Made by a program: the position numbers and the translations under genes. From contig PXTT01000055.1 in the NCBI GenBank assembly GCA_003022535.1, forward strand, positions 3,235-53,132: a stretch of 49,898 nucleotides of DNA. Direction: 5' to 3'. A model generated the notes under the pieces. The model did not search any database. It was not told where the DNA came from and was given only the letters and a program-made list of their open reading frames with translations. This stretch comes from Bacteroidetes bacterium QS_9_68_14. Its GTDB lineage: Bacteria; Bacteroidota; Rhodothermia; Rhodothermales; Salinibacteraceae. Shown here one piece after another: positions 48,819 to 49,898 of this stretch (within the stretch, counting starts at the first letter, position 1; each line of letters opens with the position of its first letter).

Positions 48819-49898
48819 TCAGAGCAACTCCTGGATGGCTTTCTCCAACCCGTCGAGCGTGAAGGGCTTGCTCATCACGCGGTCCACGTCGGCGCCGGCT
48901 TCGAGGTCGGCGTCGCCGGTGAGCAGCACGATGGGTAGGTGCGGGGTGCGGCGGCGCAGGGCGCGCGCGAGCTGGCGGCCGTTCATGGCGGGCATCCCAT
49001 AGTCGGTAAAGACGATGTCGAAACCGCTGTTCTCGGTGAGGGCCAGCGCCTCGGCCCCGCTGGTGGCCTGCTCGACGGTGTGGCCCTTCAGCCCCAGGAG
49101 CTTGCCGAGGACGGAGCGCACGCGCTTCTCGTCGTCTACGATCAGGACGCGCGCGCGGCGCGAGGGGGGGGCGCTCTCTTCGGGAGCCCCGTTGCCGGCG
49201 GGTTCTTCCTCAACGGCGGGGAAGAAGAGCGTGAAGCGCGTGCCGCGCCCCAGCGCGGAGTCGACCTGAATGTGGCCGCCGTGCTCCTGGACGATCCCGT
49301 AGCTCACCGACAAGCCCATACCGCTGCCGTGCTCACCTTTGGTGGTGAAAAACGGTTCGAAGACGTGCTCGCGCACGTCGGCGCTCATCCCTGCACCGGT
49401 GTCCTCAACTTCCGCGCGCACGCCGCGTCCTTCGTCGTAGCCAGTGCGCAGCGTCAGGCGCCCGCCCTCGGGCATGGCCTGCACGGCGTTGAGAATGAGG
49501 TTCACGAAGACCTCGCGCAGCTCGGTGGCCACGCCGCGCACCGGAGGCGTGACGTGCAGGTCGCGCTCCAGCTCAATGGCGATGCCCTGGCGGCGCGGCT
49601 CGTTGTACCAGTAAGGCCGCGTGAGCGTGAGGCACCCCTCAATGAGCGCCGAGAGGTCGAGCGTCTCGAACTCCGACTGGCCTTCCCGTCGGCTGTACCG
49701 CTGGATCTTCTCGACGAGGGCGGCCCCATCGACGGCCACCTGCTCGATGGTCTGGACGGACTCGCTGAGCGCGTCGGCATCGCCGCGCTGCTCGACGCGC
49801 TTCTGGAGAAGCTCGGCGTGGCCGAGGAGGGCGCTCAACAGGTTGTTGAGGTCGTGAGCCACGCCCATCGTCATGCGGCCCAGCGCCTCCATGCGGTG
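48819..49898 (-). CDS. hybrid sensor histidine kinase with C-terminal receiver domain (5' end outside window)
   Basis: GVAHDLNNLLSALLGHAELL (H-box), NLILNAVQAMPEGG (N-box), GSGMGLSVSYGIVQEHGG (G-box), RVLIVDDEKRVRSVLGKLL...DIVFTDYGMPAMNG...MSKPF (receiver). Confidence 0.95.
   Translation of the reverse strand, partial: HRMEALGRMTMGVAHDLNNLLSALLGHAELLQKRVEQRGDADALSESVQTIEQVAVDGAALVEKIQRYSRREGQSEFETLDLSALIEGCLTLTRPYWYNEPRRQGIAIELERDLHVTPPVRGVATELREVFVNLILNAVQAMPEGGRLTLRTGYDEGRGVRAEVEDTGAGMSADVREHVFEPFFTTKGEHGSGMGLSVSYGIVQEHGGHIQVDSALGRGTRFTLFFPAVEEEPAGNGAPEESAPPSRRARVLIVDDEKRVRSVLGKLLGLKGHTVEQATSGAEALALTENSGFDIVFTDYGMPAMNGRQLARALRRRTPHLPIVLLTGDADLEAGADVDRVMSKPFTLDGLEKAIQELL

Overview
High-GC window with gene content typical of the Bacteroidota/Rhodothermota group (SusC/SusD pair, several TonB-dependent receptors, a PorX-type regulator next to TsaE). 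About 30 coding regions are supported. The most interesting block is a co-directional run at ~5.6-14.6 kb: inositol-phosphate synthase, HD-domain protein, Gfo/Idh/MocA oxidoreductase, a zinc-knuckle/MBL-YcaO fusion, sugar-isomerase-like TIM barrel, GT4 glycosyltransferase and PIG-L deacetylase. It is a candidate uncharacterised pathway for an inositol/amino-sugar-derived metabolite. Three other patterns stand out. (i) Degenerate tandem repeats with a strict 7-bp period lie at many gene boundaries, including a junction inside a broken folC. (ii) The 9-mer AGCAACGCG/CGCGTTGCT looks over-represented and supplies one arm of a terminator hairpin. (iii) Several genes carry apparent frameshifts or internal deletions, which could be real decay or assembly error. 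The 47.6-48.8 kb segment is a poorly assignable accessory or decayed region with tandem repeats. No rRNA, tRNA or CRISPR array was recognised. All family assignments come from reading the sequence; no search was run.
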